A stretch of 64,000 nucleotides of DNA from Flavobacterium jejuense (GTDB taxonomy: Bacteria > Bacteroidota > Bacteroidia > Flavobacteriales > Flavobacteriaceae): positions 160,816 to 224,815 of the forward strand of contig NZ_VEVQ02000008.1 in the NCBI RefSeq assembly GCF_006491595.2, given 5' to 3'. Below the pieces are notes generated by a model. That model ran no database searches. It had not been told where the DNA came from and saw nothing but the letters and a program-made list of their open reading frames with translations. Position numbers and translations under genes: made by a program. Shown here piece after piece: positions 41,929 through 54,164 of this stretch (position 1 is its first letter; every line of letters begins with the position of its first letter).

Positions 41929-41957
41929 GCGCGAATCTAATAATAAGATTCGCGCAA
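41929..41957 (-). terminator. Terminator ending the maltodextrin operon
   Basis: GCGCGAATCT / AGATTCGCGC, a 10-bp GC-rich stem with a 7-base loop. On the minus strand it ends with a T run, just past the last amylase gene of the operon. Confidence 0.92.
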
Positions 41958-41991
41958 TTCAAACAAACAAACAGGTAAACATGAACCTGTA

Positions 41992-43431
41992 CTACTGCAA
42001 AATTACAAATTTCCAAGATTCCATTTGAACTTTTTGGCCTTTATTTAACGAAAATTTTGTATTTGTGTACATATTTTTGAAATTTCCATCTAATTCTATC
42101 GTGAATTCTTGATTGTTTTTTGATAGATTACCTATAAAAATCATTTTTTTACCTTCTTTTTCTCTTTCAAAAGCTAAAATTTTATCATTTGAAGAGGTGG
42201 CTATTTTTTTATATGAAGCTTTGTTTTTTCCGCCATGTAATGCTACTTTGGTTGTTTTTAATTCACCTAGTTTTTTAAAAATTTCCCAGTTTCTGCCTTT
42301 TTCTTTAGGAATAGAGTCTTTTTCAAAAAATTTTAAACGATGATTTAAACCATATTCGTCACCACTATAGATTAAAGGCATTCCAGGAGTCATGAAGGAA
42401 AGAGCTATCATTAGTTCAGAGGCATCACCTAATCTTTCTTCAATGGTTCCGTTCCAAGAATTTTCATCATGATTATCCACAAAATTCATTGCAATATCAT
42501 CTGTTTCATATTCTTTTGTTGCTTTCTCCATGAAAGCATCCCAATTTGCAACTGTTTCTTTTCCTTGGGCTATTTTATTCATGGTGTGATGTCCTTCCCA
42601 AGAATAATACATGTCAAATAAATTTTCTTTTATTAATTCTGGTTGCCAAGCTTCTGCTAACATGAAAATACTTTTTTCTTTTCTTAAAGTAGGAATAGCT
42701 TGTTGCCAAAAATCGGTTGGAACATTACTAGCTACATCACAACGAAAACCATCAATTTTTTCGTTTTTTATCCAATATAACATATCATTAGTCATTTCTT
42801 TTCGAAGTTCTTGATTGTTATAATTTAAGTCGGCAACATCTGTCCAACCCCAAGTTTCTCCAGTTTCTGGATTAATTGGGTCAATAATTTCTCCTTTTTC
42901 ATTTTGGGTATAAAATTCGGGATGTTCTTTAATCCAAACATGATCCCAGCCTGTATGATTGGGTACCCAATCTAAAATCACATAGATGCCGTTTTCATGA
43001 GCTGTTTTAACTAAATTTCTGAAATCTTCAATAGTTCCAAATTCTGGATTTACTTTTTTGAAATCGGAAACCGCATAATAACTTCCTAAATATTTCGATT
43101 GTTCTTCTGCTGGCATTTCTGAGGCAAATTTGCTATCATCACCTCCAGTAGCTTTTCGTTTGGTTTCTGAAATGGGGAAAATAGGCATTAACCAAATAAT
43201 CTTTACTCCTAATTCTTTTAATTGTGGAATATCTTTGGTAAACTGATTAAAAGTGCCTTCTGATGAATATTGACGGATATTTGCTTCGTAAATAACTGCA
43301 TTTTCAGTTATTTCCGAAGTAAATGGTTCAATTTCTTGCGTTTTAACTATAGGTATTTCTGTTACTTCTTTTTTCTCCTCTTTACAACTAAATAAAGTTA
43401 CTAAGAGTAAGGTTAAAATAGTTTTTTTCAT
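41992..43431 (-). CDS. GH13 alpha-amylase family lipoprotein
   Basis: The 479-residue enzyme begins with a lipobox ending LFSC, so it is probably lipid-anchored in the periplasm or outer membrane. The GH13 barrel starts at about residue 40 (ENAVIYEANIRQYS) and shows DWVPNHTGWDHVW (region I), the nucleophile Asp in GFRCDVASNVP, the acid Glu in LAEAWQPE and the third acid in FVDNHDENSW. The last 80 residues form the small all-beta domain C. It would cut alpha-1,4-glucans or maltodextrins. It is the last gene of the minus-strand sugar operon, 7 bases after the esterase gene. Confidence 0.93.
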   Translation of the reverse strand: MKKTILTLLLVTLFSCKEEKKEVTEIPIVKTQEIEPFTSEITENAVIYEANIRQYSSEGTFNQFTKDIPQLKELGVKIIWLMPIFPISETKRKATGGDDSKFASEMPAEEQSKYLGSYYAVSDFKKVNPEFGTIEDFRNLVKTAHENGIYVILDWVPNHTGWDHVWIKEHPEFYTQNEKGEIIDPINPETGETWGWTDVADLNYNNQELRKEMTNDMLYWIKNEKIDGFRCDVASNVPTDFWQQAIPTLRKEKSIFMLAEAWQPELIKENLFDMYYSWEGHHTMNKIAQGKETVANWDAFMEKATKEYETDDIAMNFVDNHDENSWNGTIEERLGDASELMIALSFMTPGMPLIYSGDEYGLNHRLKFFEKDSIPKEKGRNWEIFKKLGELKTTKVALHGGKNKASYKKIATSSNDKILAFEREKEGKKMIFIGNLSKNNQEFTIELDGNFKNMYTNTKFSLNKGQKVQMESWKFVILQ

Positions 43432-43438
43432 TTTATAT

Positions 43439-44377
43439 TTATTTTTCTAATAGGAATAATAAAGGAATATCAAAACGTTTTTGCCATGATAATTCGGAAT
43501 GATTTTCTCCTTCAAATCGCAAGTTTTTATAGTTTTCGGTTGAATATTCTTTGTTGTAGAAAAGTTGATTTACTGTTTCTTCATATTGCGGATAATATTG
43601 ATCTAAAGTTTCTGTTCCAAAGTCAAAATAGAATTTGTGCGAATTAGGAGAAGGAATGTTTTCTTTCAAATAAGCAAAAAAGGAATCAGGAATAGGATTA
43701 TTGTCTTGTGGATACATACCTGGCCAATGTGTTGAAATACAAATTGCACCACTAAAAACATCTGGATATTCACAAATACCATACATAGACATTAAACCAC
43801 CCATACTAGAACCTCCTATAAATGTGTTTTCAGCATCTTTTAAAGTGAAAAAATTGGCATCGATATATGGTTTTAATTCGTCTACTATAAATTTTAAATA
43901 GTTATCGCCTTTAAAACTAGCTTCTGTAATGTTTAACCCTTTTTTCTTCGAGTCTTCGAAAATGGAGTCTTTTATTTTCTTTGGTAAATAATTTAAAGTC
44001 TTTTTTGGATATAAATCTAAAAAACGAATTTCTGGAATATTGTGAATACCAACAATAATGAAATCTTTTATTTCTTGTTTGTCTATCAATCGCATTCCAA
44101 TGTCATCAGCCATCCATTCTTGTTTGTTCCAAGTCGTATTAGCATCAAACAAATTTTGACCATCGTGCATGTAAATAACACTGTATTTCTTTTTTGGAGA
44201 ATACCCAACAGGAATCCAAACATCCACAGATCTCGGTTTGATTAATTTTGTTGGAAAACTATCTAAACGAATTACATTTCCTTTTACTTTATCTGATTTA
44301 GGTAAAATTCTAGGTTTTAGTTTTATTTGAGCAAATGTAAATGTGGTTAGCAATAAAAATAAAAGTATTTTTTTCAT
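43439..44377 (-). CDS. Esterase D-type alpha/beta hydrolase, secreted
   Basis: The 312-residue protein has a signal peptide (MKKILLFLLLTTFTFAQ). It then shows the esterase/Ig85 fold: SVDVWIPVGYSP, VIYMHDGQNLFD, the nucleophile serine in GGSSMGGLMSMYGI, then FDFGTETLD and the His in EGENHSELSWQKR. Enzymes of this family hydrolyse acyl esters, for example acetyl or feruloyl groups on sugars. It is unusual in a starch operon, where esters are not expected; it might deacylate modified oligosaccharides or be a trehalose/glycan-binding relative. The function is open. Confidence 0.82.
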   Translation of the reverse strand: MKKILLFLLLTTFTFAQIKLKPRILPKSDKVKGNVIRLDSFPTKLIKPRSVDVWIPVGYSPKKKYSVIYMHDGQNLFDANTTWNKQEWMADDIGMRLIDKQEIKDFIIVGIHNIPEIRFLDLYPKKTLNYLPKKIKDSIFEDSKKKGLNITEASFKGDNYLKFIVDELKPYIDANFFTLKDAENTFIGGSSMGGLMSMYGICEYPDVFSGAICISTHWPGMYPQDNNPIPDSFFAYLKENIPSPNSHKFYFDFGTETLDQYYPQYEETVNQLFYNKEYSTENYKNLRFEGENHSELSWQKRFDIPLLFLLEK

Positions 44378-44396
44378 CGTGTTGTTTTTTTGAAAG

Positions 44397-46238
44397 CTAA
44401 TTTAATTCTAAAATTAAAAAAGATTTACTTTCTATCGCAATTTCTTTATTTAATTCGAAAGTTATATTCGATAAAACATCTTTTCCAGAAGTGTATTTTT
44501 TTAAATTTTCTTCAAAACGAGATAGATTTATCTTTTGATTGTCCAAGGAATTGTTAATTACTACCATTACACTTTCAGTATCATTATGACGAAAATAAAC
44601 GTAGACATTATTTTCTGGAATATAATGTGTTAGTTTTCCAGTATGAATTACGTGTTTGTTTTTTCTCCAGTTCAAGAGTTTTTTAGAAAAATCAAAATAT
44701 TGTTTTTGAACTGCAGTTCTTCCAGCACTTGAAAATGCATTGTTTGTATCACCTTTCCATCCACCAGGAAAATCTTGACGAATATCTGCATCTCCTTTCC
44801 CTTTATCACCAGCCATTCCAATTTCTGAACCATAATAAATTTGAGGAATTCCACGCATTGTTGCTAAAATGGTCATTCCTAACTGGTACTTTTTAAAATC
44901 GTTTTTATAGTTTTGATTGAAACGACCTGTATCATGATTTTCTAGAAATATTAATAAATTATTGGGATTATCATACAAGAAATCATTAGCAAAATTATCA
45001 TAAAACTTAATCATTCCATCATTCCAAGAAGCATTGTCTTCATTAAAAACATTTCCAAAAGCATCATGTAATGTAAAATCCATTACACTTGGTAAATAGG
45101 AATTATAACTTTGAATTCTTGAAATAGGGCTGTTTCTTTGCCAATAAGATATTTGTGCTTGATCGTGCATCCAAACTTCTCCAACGATGTTGAAATAAGG
45201 ATATTCATCAGTGATAGCTTTTGTCCATTTGGCAATGCCTTCTTTGTCATTATAGGAATAGGTATCTACTCGATAACCATCTAAATTAGCATATTCAATC
45301 CACCAAATTGCATTTTGAATCAAGTAATTTAAAACCAAAGGATTGGATTGGTTTAAATCAGGCATGCTTGGTACAAACCATCCATCCATGCAATATTTAG
45401 CATCGTGTTTTGAACTATTAGTATCATATTGCGTAGTCATTCGATAATTACTTTGAGCATAGCCTGGAAATTGATGAAACCAATCGTATGTTGGCATGTC
45501 TTTAAACATCCAATGTTCGGCTCCCCAATGATTCGTTACATAATCTTTGATTAACTTCATATCCCGTTTGTGCATTTCAGCTGCTAATCGTTTGTATTCT
45601 TCATTGGTTCCATAACGAGCATCAATTTGGTACACATCAGATTGACCATAAGTATGATACGAATATCCTTTGTCATTATCTTCGCACATTGGAGTACTCC
45701 AAATGGCTGTTGCACCTAATTCTTGGATGTAATCTAAATTTTTAATAATTCCTTCTATATCACCACCATGTCTTCCACCTGGTAAACTTCTATTTGCTTC
45801 TTCTTGTAATTTTGAAGAAGAATCATTGGCTTCATTTCCATTCGCAAAACGATCTGGCATAAGTAAATATATAACATCTGAAGCATCAAAGCTTTTTCGG
45901 TTGGCTGAATTCTCTCTTCGTTTTTTGATTTCAAAATCTTTAGTAAATGATTTTTTACCGCTTTTAAAAGTAAATTTTAAAGTTTGAGCAGTTATATTTT
46001 TTGTGTCAATTGTAACGAAAAGATAATTTGGATTTTCCGTTTTTGTAATATTTGTGATTATAATACTATTTGAAACAGAAATGCCATTTTCAGCTATGTT
46101 TTTTCCGTAAAATAAAACTTGGACTTCACTTTTATTCATGTTTTCATACCAAAAAGGAGGTTCCATTTTTTCTATTTGAGCAAAAGTAAAATTCACAAAG
46201 AGTAAGGTAATCAGTATTTGAAACCAACTTATTTTCAT
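44397..46238 (-). CDS. susA: GH13 cyclomaltodextrinase/neopullulanase-like (SusA-type)
   Basis: The 613-residue enzyme has a signal peptide and an N-terminal beta-domain of about 110 residues of the cyclomaltodextrinase type (PPFWYENMNKSEVQVLFYG). The GH13 barrel follows, with KDYVTNHWGAEHW, the nucleophile Asp in GYRVDTYSYND, the acid Glu in IVGEVWMHD and FLENHDTGRFNQ, then domain C. It matches the periplasmic neopullulanase that shortens oligosaccharides imported by SusCD. A hairpin lies upstream between it and the GH97 gene. Confidence 0.93.
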   Translation of the reverse strand: MKISWFQILITLLFVNFTFAQIEKMEPPFWYENMNKSEVQVLFYGKNIAENGISVSNSIIITNITKTENPNYLFVTIDTKNITAQTLKFTFKSGKKSFTKDFEIKKRRENSANRKSFDASDVIYLLMPDRFANGNEANDSSSKLQEEANRSLPGGRHGGDIEGIIKNLDYIQELGATAIWSTPMCEDNDKGYSYHTYGQSDVYQIDARYGTNEEYKRLAAEMHKRDMKLIKDYVTNHWGAEHWMFKDMPTYDWFHQFPGYAQSNYRMTTQYDTNSSKHDAKYCMDGWFVPSMPDLNQSNPLVLNYLIQNAIWWIEYANLDGYRVDTYSYNDKEGIAKWTKAITDEYPYFNIVGEVWMHDQAQISYWQRNSPISRIQSYNSYLPSVMDFTLHDAFGNVFNEDNASWNDGMIKFYDNFANDFLYDNPNNLLIFLENHDTGRFNQNYKNDFKKYQLGMTILATMRGIPQIYYGSEIGMAGDKGKGDADIRQDFPGGWKGDTNNAFSSAGRTAVQKQYFDFSKKLLNWRKNKHVIHTGKLTHYIPENNVYVYFRHNDTESVMVVINNSLDNQKINLSRFEENLKKYTSGKDVLSNITFELNKEIAIESKSFLILELN

Positions 46239-46255
46239 GTCATTATTTTTTAAAT

Positions 46256-46290
46256 AAAAAAGACAGAAGTTAGTTGTCCTCTGTCTTTTT
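46256..46290 (-). terminator. Intra-operon hairpin between GH97 and GH13 genes
   Basis: AAAAAGACAGA / TCTGTCTTTTT, an 11-bp stem with a 13-base loop. On the minus strand the second arm ends in a T run, so it can partially terminate or stabilise the operon transcript after the GH97 gene. Confidence 0.65.
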
Positions 46291-46294
46291 ATAA

Positions 46295-50708
<4,414 letters not shown>

Positions 50709-50710
50709 TT

Positions 50711-51367
50711 TTATTTTTTCACTAAATTTTCTAAAAAAGTTGTGTCTATATGAGTAAAGTCTGGAAACACAAATTGTGCTTCATACAATACTTCTTTTTC
50801 ACCAACTCCTATGCTGATCATATTGGCACTATTAGCCGCTTGAATTCCTGCTACAGAATCTTCAAATACGATACAATTAGTAGGAGTAGCATTTATTTTT
50901 TTTGCTCCTTGAAGAAATACTTCGGGATCTGGTTTTGCATTAGTAACATCATTACCATCAACTATAGCATCAAAATAATGTATAATGCTAGTTTTTTCTA
51001 ATATTGGTCTCGCATTTTTGCTTGCGCTACCTAAAACGATATTCTGTTTATGTTCTTTCAAGTAATTTAAAACCGTTAAGATACCTGGAAGTATTTCAGA
51101 TTGATCGATTTCTTCAATATAAGAAAGGTATTCTGTGTTTTTTTGAACCAACCATTTGTTTTTATCTTCTTGGGAAGCTTCAATATTACCTAGTTCTAAT
51201 ATTAAATCTAATGAGCGTACTCGACTGACTCCTTTTAGCTGTTCGTTATGTTCTGGAGTAAATTCTATACCTAATTGTGATGCTAATCGTTGCCAAGCTA
51301 AAAAATGGTATCTAGCTGTATCAACAATAACTCCATCTAGGTCAAATATGAAAGTTTTAGTATTCAT
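50711..51367 (-). CDS. pgmB: Beta-phosphoglucomutase
   Basis: The 218-residue HAD-family enzyme interconverts beta-glucose-1-phosphate and glucose-6-phosphate. The nucleophile Asp and acid/base Asp are in FIFDLDGVIVDTARYHFLAW. The substrate loop GVSRVRSLDLIL, LGSASKNARPILEK (motif II) and FEDSVAGIQAANSANM (motif IV) are all present. It is 2 bases before the GH65 gene and directly after the MFS gene, closing the route from maltose to glycolysis. Confidence 0.96.
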   Translation of the reverse strand: MNTKTFIFDLDGVIVDTARYHFLAWQRLASQLGIEFTPEHNEQLKGVSRVRSLDLILELGNIEASQEDKNKWLVQKNTEYLSYIEEIDQSEILPGILTVLNYLKEHKQNIVLGSASKNARPILEKTSIIHYFDAIVDGNDVTNAKPDPEVFLQGAKKINATPTNCIVFEDSVAGIQAANSANMISIGVGEKEVLYEAQFVFPDFTHIDTTFLENLVKK

Positions 51368-51372
51368 TTTAA

Positions 51373-52713
51373 TTATAAATCTTTTTTATCTTTTACTTTA
51401 AGTACTAAAATAGCAGCTATAATGAAACTTAATCCACTAGTAATCAATGCGTATATTGCATGGTCTCCATAAACATATTTAACCAAGGGACCACCAATAA
51501 GAGCGTTTACTATTTGAGGGATAACAATAAAAAAATTGAAAATACCCATATATACACCCATTTTTTTAGGATTTATTGATCCAGCTAAAATCGCATAAGG
51601 CATTGCTAAAATGCTTGCCCAAGCTATTCCTACTAAAGCCATCGAAGCAATTAAAGATTCTTTGTTAGGCATAAAATAAATAGAAATCAAACCAATACCA
51701 CCTAAAACAAGTGAAAAAGCATGCGTTTTTTTACGGCCAATTTGTTTAGCAATATATGGAAGTGTGAATGCGACAATTGCTGATACAAAATTATAAACAC
51801 CAAAAATAATTCCTACCCAATCACCAGCTGATTGAAATGCTTCGCTTTTAGTATCTGTAATTTCCAATCCATATATATGTTGTGCTATTGCAGGTGTTGT
51901 AAAAACCCACATACCAAATAATCCAAACCAAGAAAAAAACTGAACCCAACTTAGTTGACGCATGGTTTCTGGCATCTTAGCAAAATCAGTAAAAATATCA
52001 GTTAACTTTGATTCTGTAATTGTATCCTCCTTGTCTTGGCTTTCATTATCAAATTGAGATAACTCTTCTGGAGAATATTCTTTTGTTGAAATAACGGTAA
52101 CTAAAATTGATACTACCAAAATAAGCGCACCAATGATAAAAGAGTAAATTAAATTATCTGGAATAGCTGAAATATCAGTCGAGGAGTTGCTTACACCGAA
52201 CCATTCATGAAGAACATACGGTAGCCATGATCCTACAACTGCTCCGATTCCAATTAGAGCGGTTTGAATACTAAAACCTTGAGTATGCTGGTCGGCTCTT
52301 AAATTATCACCAACTAAAGCCCTAAAGGGTTCCATGGCTATATTAAAGGAGGCATCCATAATCATTAACATTCCTGCGCCTACCCATAGAGCTGGCATAA
52401 TAGCTATAAAAATTTCTGCTTGTGGCATTAATATTAAACCAATAGAGGCCAATATAGCACCAACTAAAAAATAGGGTTTTCTTCTGCCAAATTTGCTCCA
52501 AGTTTTATCACTGTAGTGACCTATGATGGGTTGAACAATTAATCCCATTAAAGGAGCAATTATCCAAAACCACGATAATTCATGTACGTCAGCACCAAAA
52601 ATTTGTAGTATACGACTTGCATTTGCATTTTGTAATGCAAAACCCATTTGTATTCCTAAAAAACCGAAACTCATGTTCCAAATTTCCCAGAAACCTAACT
52701 TACGCTTTTCCAT
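51373..52713 (-). CDS. MFS/GPH-type sugar (maltose) transporter
   Basis: The 446-residue inner-membrane transporter has 12 membrane helices. Motif A-like loops are seen in IGHYSDKTWSKFGRRKPYF and the second half in AKQIGRKKTHAF. N-terminal FWEIWNMSFGFLGIQMGFALQNANASRI is the pattern of the sucrose/maltose cation symporters found in Bacteroidota starch loci. It is the first gene of the operon with pgmB, GH65, GH97 and GH13 genes, so maltose or maltodextrin is the likely substrate; specificity is inferred. Confidence 0.9.
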   Translation of the reverse strand: MEKRKLGFWEIWNMSFGFLGIQMGFALQNANASRILQIFGADVHELSWFWIIAPLMGLIVQPIIGHYSDKTWSKFGRRKPYFLVGAILASIGLILMPQAEIFIAIMPALWVGAGMLMIMDASFNIAMEPFRALVGDNLRADQHTQGFSIQTALIGIGAVVGSWLPYVLHEWFGVSNSSTDISAIPDNLIYSFIIGALILVVSILVTVISTKEYSPEELSQFDNESQDKEDTITESKLTDIFTDFAKMPETMRQLSWVQFFSWFGLFGMWVFTTPAIAQHIYGLEITDTKSEAFQSAGDWVGIIFGVYNFVSAIVAFTLPYIAKQIGRKKTHAFSLVLGGIGLISIYFMPNKESLIASMALVGIAWASILAMPYAILAGSINPKKMGVYMGIFNFFIVIPQIVNALIGGPLVKYVYGDHAIYALITSGLSFIIAAILVLKVKDKKDL

Positions 52714-52739
52714 GTATCGTAATGTATTAATTTATTTAC

Positions 52740-52759
52740 GATAAGCGTTTTTGCTTATC
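52740..52759. promoter_or_regulatory. Inverted repeat upstream of the sugar operon
   Basis: GATAAGC and GCTTATC flank six bases, 27 bases before the transporter ATG. It may be an operator or a hairpin in the 5' leader of the operon. No T run follows on the minus strand, so a terminator of lacI is less likely. Confidence 0.35.
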
Positions 52760-52915
52760 AAAACTTATTTTTTTAGAAGTGTATTATAAGCTTTGATTGG
52801 ATACAAATATATATTTAATTTTAAACTAACAATACATTTTCTTCTTTTTTTTTCAGACCTAAAACAGAAAATAAAAAACATAAAATGTTGATATTTAAAA
52901 AGTTGAGTGAAGCTA

Positions 52916-53938
52916 TCACGTTTTCGTAGATTCTCTAGAAATTAAATTTGTTTCGATTACTTCTGTGCGATATCTCTCATCTTCTTCGTCTTCAGTTTCT
53001 AATCTTTCAATTAGCATTTCAGCAGCTTTTCTGCCCATTTTTACTCCGTTTTGACTTACTGTTGTTATAGTAGGAGTAGAGAATTTGGAAATAATTCCAT
53101 CTGTGAACGCAATTACTGAAAGTTCTTCTGGGATTTTTACTGCTTTTTTTAAGGCTTCTTTTATAGCTACAACAGCAAATAGCTCGTTAACAGCAAAGAT
53201 ACCATCAATATCATTTTCTATAATTAATTTTTGAATTACATCAGAGCAATTGTCAATATCCTCAATTTTTAGAATTATCTTTTCATCAATGGAAATGTTA
53301 TGATCTTTCAGTGCTTTAAGATATCCTTCTGTTCTTAATTTTCCTACACTTACATAATCTACGGTTGTGATTAAGGCTATTTTTTTTCTACCTTCTTCTA
53401 TTAAATAATTCACGGCTTGATAGGCAGCTAACAAATCATCAATAATAACTTTATCAGCTAATATTTCATTAGCTACTCTGTCAAACATAACAATTGGCAT
53501 TCCTTGATTAATAACTTCTTGTAAATGATGAAAATCTTTCTTCTGTTGAGTTTCTTTTGAAAGTGACATGATGAACCCATCCGTACTTCCATTCGCTAAC
53601 ATCTCTAAATTGATGACTTCTTTATCAAAAGATTCATCAGAAAGACATACAATAACATTATAACCTTTTTCATTAGCCACTTGTTCAATACCACTAATTA
53701 CTGTAGCAAAAAAATGATGTACAATTTCAGGAATGATTATCCCAATTGTCTTTGTTTTTTTATTTTTTAAGCTTAAAGCAATGTTATTAGGCTTGTAATT
53801 ATATAATTTTGCAAATGCTTGAACTTTTAAACGAGTATCTTCACTAATTTCAGAGCTGTTTTTTAAAGATTTAGAAACAGTTGATATAGAGACATCTAGT
53901 TCTTTAGCAATTTGTTTTAAAGTTACTTTTCTTTTCAT
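52916..53938 (-). CDS. LacI-family transcriptional regulator of the maltodextrin locus
   Basis: The 340-residue repressor has the N-terminal HTH (VTLKQIAKELDVSISTVSKSLKN) and hinge (YNYKPNNIALSLKNKKTKTI). The sugar-binding periplasmic-like domain follows, with IGIIIPEIVHHFFATVISGIE and SVIAFTDG. It lies between the minus-strand sugar operon and the divergent susC operon, and a perfect palindrome of the kind bound by this family lies 100 bases upstream. It therefore likely controls both operons, and perhaps itself. The ligand, maltose or a derived sugar, is inferred. Confidence 0.93.
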   Translation of the reverse strand: MKRKVTLKQIAKELDVSISTVSKSLKNSSEISEDTRLKVQAFAKLYNYKPNNIALSLKNKKTKTIGIIIPEIVHHFFATVISGIEQVANEKGYNVIVCLSDESFDKEVINLEMLANGSTDGFIMSLSKETQQKKDFHHLQEVINQGMPIVMFDRVANEILADKVIIDDLLAAYQAVNYLIEEGRKKIALITTVDYVSVGKLRTEGYLKALKDHNISIDEKIILKIEDIDNCSDVIQKLIIENDIDGIFAVNELFAVVAIKEALKKAVKIPEELSVIAFTDGIISKFSTPTITTVSQNGVKMGRKAAEMLIERLETEDEEDERYRTEVIETNLISRESTKT

Positions 53939-54041
53939 TGAATTTTTAGTAAATTTAATATTTTTAATAAAAGTACTTTTATTTTTCTTAGTATCGCAAT
54001 TTTAGTGTAAAAAACACTCTAATTTAATAAAGTTTTCAACA

Positions 54042-54055
54042 CGAAAACGTTTTCG
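54042..54055. promoter_or_regulatory. LacI-type operator
   Basis: CGAAAACGTTTTCG is a perfect 14-bp palindrome centred on CG, the standard shape of LacI-family operators. It lies in the gap between the divergent lacI-type gene and susC, so a bound repressor could cover both promoters. No consensus TAnnTTTG box was found between it and the susC start. Confidence 0.75.
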
Positions 54056-54164
54056 GTAACCCATAATCTGAACTCGATTTTTTTTTACGCTTTTTTTACA
54101 TAGATTTAACATTAGAAGTGAATTATAAGCGAAAAAATTAAAGATTTAACCCTAAACAAATTGT

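Noticed and set aside
52740..52759. Inverted repeat upstream of the MFS gene as the terminator of lacI
   Set aside because: No T run follows the stem on the minus strand and the loop is T-rich on the wrong side; an operator or leader hairpin is at least as likely.
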